Assembly: GCA_017848635.1 (NCBI GenBank)
Contig: JAFIHK010000121.1
Location: 1-44,531, forward strand
Length of the DNA stretch: 44,531 nucleotides
Direction of reading: 5' to 3'
DNA from: Bacteroidales bacterium
GTDB taxonomy: Bacteria > Bacteroidota > Bacteroidia > Bacteroidales > UBA932
In this document: piece by piece, positions 42,481-44,531 of the stretch
Numbering within the stretch: position 1 is the first letter of the stretch
Layout: every line of letters starts with the position of its first letter
Translations under genes and position numbers: made by a program
The notes under the pieces: generated by a model
The model's database searches: none
Seen by the model: only the letters and a program-made list of their open reading frames with translations
Told to the model about the DNA's origin: nothing

Positions 42481-43761
42481 TCATTTAAATAGAGCCTCTG
42501 CCATATTAATTATCACCTCTTGTTCCGTACTATTGTCAATTATAAGATCAGGTTCGTGATATATCATATTATACTCCTCTTTTACTCTTTTTTCTCCACC
42601 TCCTGTTATATTCAGCATTAATACTGAATTAGGATCGATACACCTCTTCTTAATTGATTTTATCATTCCGGCAAGAGCAATACCAGCTGCAGGGTGAATA
42701 TCAATACCTTCATACTCTTCAAATAGTCTGCATGCAGCTTCCATTTCACTATTATCTGCAACCTCTATCTCACCACCTGTATCATTGAGTGCATCGAAAA
42801 GTCCTCCTGGTATAGAGTAGGGGGGTCTTCTGTTGGAGAGAACCTTCGCTCCGATTTTTAGTGCATTCTCTCTTGCTATCTCTTCATTTTCGAACACAAT
42901 CGTTCTGCTACCGGCACACCAGGCATCGTACATCGGTGTAAATGGTATATTTTGAGATGGTAGAAGCACCATCTTATTTGACCCGAATCTACCATCCTCA
43001 ATTAACCTGAGATTTGCCTCCCAGGCGGCAATAGTACCGGTTCCGCTACCAATAGCCTGAAAATAGTAGTCAGGGATTCTCCCGATAAAAGTAGTTGCAG
43101 ATAGAACAGTTGTGCCCATTCCATCCCTCCGGGCAATATTGCGAGCCCCTCCCTCTTCAATAAAAATAGGGGACTTACAAATTTTTGCAGATAAATCAAT
43201 GGCATCGAAGTAGTCACTCCCCTTAGGTGTGCAGATTAACTTTACACATGGATCCAGCTTCTCTCTGAACCACATTGCGTCCCTGTTATCAAACGGAACA
43301 ACCAGCAAAAGAGGAATATGATTCTCAGAGCACACCTTTGCAAATGCCCTGGCTGTGTTTCCTGCCGAGGCAACTACCAATATTTTATTACTCTTCTCAG
43401 ATAATCGTGCGCATACAGAGTAGGCCTCTGTCTCTTTAAATGAGCAAGTTGTCATATTGGCACCTATTTCCGGCCAGTATCCGCTGTATGCAATATAAAG
43501 ATTCTTTAGCCCAAGTTTATCGGCAAGTTTTTCACTTTTATAGGTGATTGTTACAGGAGCATTGTTTAGAAATCTGTTTACAGGAAGCCATCCCGAAAAG
43601 CGATATATGCCTAAAGATGAGTCTCTTAAATTCAGCTGTTTTTCAGTATAATCGGCTCTAATTAAAGATGGTTTATCATATGCTGGATCGTTAAGAGTCC
43701 ACCCCTCATCGTTAAATTCTCTACCAGTTGCCAGATTTCTAAGTTTGTATTGAGTCATCAT
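42481..43761 (-). CDS. Cysteate synthase-like PLP enzyme (threonine synthase family)
   Basis: A 426-residue fold-type II PLP enzyme. The PLP lysine is Lys109 in MTTCSFKETEA, and GSGTGT binds the phosphate. The N-terminal KLRNLATGREFNDEGWTLNDP block and the overall sequence resemble cysteate synthase (O-phosphoserine plus sulfite to cysteate), known from methanogen coenzyme M synthesis and present in Bacteroidota that make sulfonolipids. Threonine synthase is the main alternative, but the SFKETEA motif differs from its usual SFKDRG. A SulP anion transporter follows 4 bases downstream, consistent with sulfur use. Substrate not proven. Confidence 0.7.
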   Translation of the reverse strand: MMTQYKLRNLATGREFNDEGWTLNDPAYDKPSLIRADYTEKQLNLRDSSLGIYRFSGWLPVNRFLNNAPVTITYKSEKLADKLGLKNLYIAYSGYWPEIGANMTTCSFKETEAYSVCARLSEKSNKILVVASAGNTARAFAKVCSENHIPLLLVVPFDNRDAMWFREKLDPCVKLICTPKGSDYFDAIDLSAKICKSPIFIEEGGARNIARRDGMGTTVLSATTFIGRIPDYYFQAIGSGTGTIAAWEANLRLIEDGRFGSNKMVLLPSQNIPFTPMYDAWCAGSRTIVFENEEIARENALKIGAKVLSNRRPPYSIPGGLFDALNDTGGEIEVADNSEMEAACRLFEEYEGIDIHPAAGIALAGMIKSIKKRCIDPNSVLMLNITGGGEKRVKEEYNMIYHEPDLIIDNSTEQEVIINMAEALFK

Positions 43762-43778
43762 ATTTAAATTTGAGTTCG

Positions 43779-43808
43779 CAAATATATTTCAATTTAAGCA
43801 TTCATGAA
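43779..43808 (-). promoter_or_regulatory. Likely promoter of the cysteate synthase-like gene
   Basis: TATATTTG on the minus strand (43779-43786, exact -7 match) is 19 bases from TTC (43806-43808) in the -33 position. It lies at the end of the upstream iron-sulfur gene, so the cysteate synthase-SulP pair may be transcribed on its own. Confidence 0.5.
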
Positions 43809-44531
43809 CCACTTCAGCGATATCTTTTACCGGAACTGGTGAGTGAGGGGAGAATGTCTTTTGACAAAGAGGGCATGCAGTGACAATCATTTGTGGATTG
43901 TTTTCTACAAGCTTCTCTATTGAGTGCCTGGTTATGGCATCTCTGTCATCCTTGGTCAGAGTAAGAGATCCTAAACTTCCGCCACAACATATGCTCTCCT
44001 TTTTGGATGCACCGACATACGAGATTTTACCAACCTCTTTAATTACTCTGCGCGGAGCATTGTATATCGAAGATCCTCTGCCCAGCTCACAAGGATCATG
44101 ATAAGCAAGCAGTTTTTCACTTTTATTCAATTTGATTGCACCATTTTTAATAAGAAAATCGAGATATTGTGTGTGGTGCATAATCTTGACTCCCTTTAAA
44201 GAGTACTCCTCGTTAAAAACCTTAAAGCAGATAGGGCAGGAGAGAAGCAGAATAGATGGATGATAATTCAAAATCATCTCCCGGTTCTTTTTAATAAGCT
44301 CTTTTGCATCTTCCGATCTGCCGGCAAGAATTAGCGGCCTTCCACAGCAAATAGTGTTATCTTTATCTAAATGAATGAATTTGACATTTGCTCTTTCGAG
44401 AATACCCTTAAGAGCCCTAATCGCATTCGGATTTAAAGATGACATACATCCACCGTAATATAGTAGCTCCAAACCATCTCCCTGTTTCTCTTCCAATCCT
44501 GGCAGATAGCTGTAATTCTGCAGGGCTGATC
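43789..44531 (-). CDS. HdrB/GlcF-like (Fe-S)-binding protein with CCG domains (N-terminus beyond window)
   Basis: The frame is open to the window edge, so only the C-terminal 247 codons are seen. Two cysteine-rich CCG domains are present: the first has YYGGCMS, ICCGRP and SCPICF; the second has DPCELG, SICCGGSLG and TACPLC. This pattern belongs to the HdrB, HdrD, GlcF and LutA group, which handles electron transfer or disulfide or lactate oxidation through [4Fe-4S] clusters. The missing N-terminus would show whether it has the ferredoxin-like domain of HdrD/GlcF. The gene ends 27 bases before the cysteate synthase-like gene. Confidence 0.75.
   Translation of the reverse strand, partial: SALQNYSYLPGLEEKQGDGLELLYYGGCMSSLNPNAIRALKGILERANVKFIHLDKDNTICCGRPLILAGRSEDAKELIKKNREMILNYHPSILLLSCPICFKVFNEEYSLKGVKIMHHTQYLDFLIKNGAIKLNKSEKLLAYHDPCELGRGSSIYNAPRRVIKEVGKISYVGASKKESICCGGSLGSLTLTKDDRDAITRHSIEKLVENNPQMIVTACPLCQKTFSPHSPVPVKDIAEVVHECLN

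Overview
The window is AT-rich chromosomal DNA from a member of the Bacteroidota, most likely an anaerobic, amino-acid-fermenting Bacteroidales. The evidence is repeated matches to the Bacteroidota promoter -7 box (TAnnTTTG, often about 19 bases after a TTG-like -33 element), mostly weak Shine-Dalgarno sites, and protein families typical of that phylum (head GIN domain, golvesin-domain amidase, DUF47/PiT pair, cysteate synthase-like enzyme). I cannot name a genus. I found no tRNA, rRNA, insertion sequence, phage gene or CRISPR array. Nearly all of the DNA is accounted for by tightly packed genes.

Bases 1-5300 hold the 3' end of a FabH-like ketoacyl-ACP synthase and then the leucine operon leuACDB. 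A well-formed transcription attenuator precedes leuA: an 18-residue leader peptide with four Leu codons, overlapped by mutually exclusive antiterminator and terminator stems. Bases 5289-12255 (minus strand) carry a phosphate transporter with its DUF47 partner, htpG, and a large exported amidase with an inserted golvesin-like domain. Bases 12361-18503 are a mixed set: a TlpA-like thioredoxin, a D-cysteine desulfhydrase-like PLP enzyme, P5C dehydrogenase (minus strand), a head GIN-domain protein, an M19 dipeptidase and a short-chain dehydrogenase. Bases 18488-22353 (minus strand) hold a Cro/CI-type regulator, then the pyrD-cinA-serine hydrolase cluster. The only gap over 300 bases (22354-22867), between the regulator and queA, carries two clusters of TTACAnnTGTAA palindromes that look like the regulator's operators. 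After queA come a DUF255 protein that has lost its CxxC motif, a long-chain acyl-CoA synthetase, and an acyltransferase gene cut by one in-frame TAG.

The main metabolic block is 28968-40753, a twelve-gene lysine fermentation operon: CoA-transferase A, kal, kce, two tandem kdd genes, kamA, kamB, kamC, kamD, kamE, CoA-transferase B and a thiolase. Together these take L-lysine through beta-lysine, 3,5-diaminohexanoate and 3-keto-5-aminohexanoate to acetoacetate and crotonyl-CoA. The CoA transferase and thiolase then give acetyl-CoA and butyrate. Butyryl-CoA dehydrogenase and its electron-transfer flavoproteins are needed for the complete route and are not in the window.

The right end (minus strand) has a partial HdrB/GlcF-like iron-sulfur protein, a cysteate synthase-like enzyme, and a SulP anion transporter 4 bases after it. 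This suggests sulfonate or sulfonolipid metabolism.

I see no wholly new system. The points most worth checking are the leu attenuator, the operator array around the Cro/CI-type regulator, the amber-interrupted acyltransferase, the duplicated kdd and the cysteate synthase-SulP pair.
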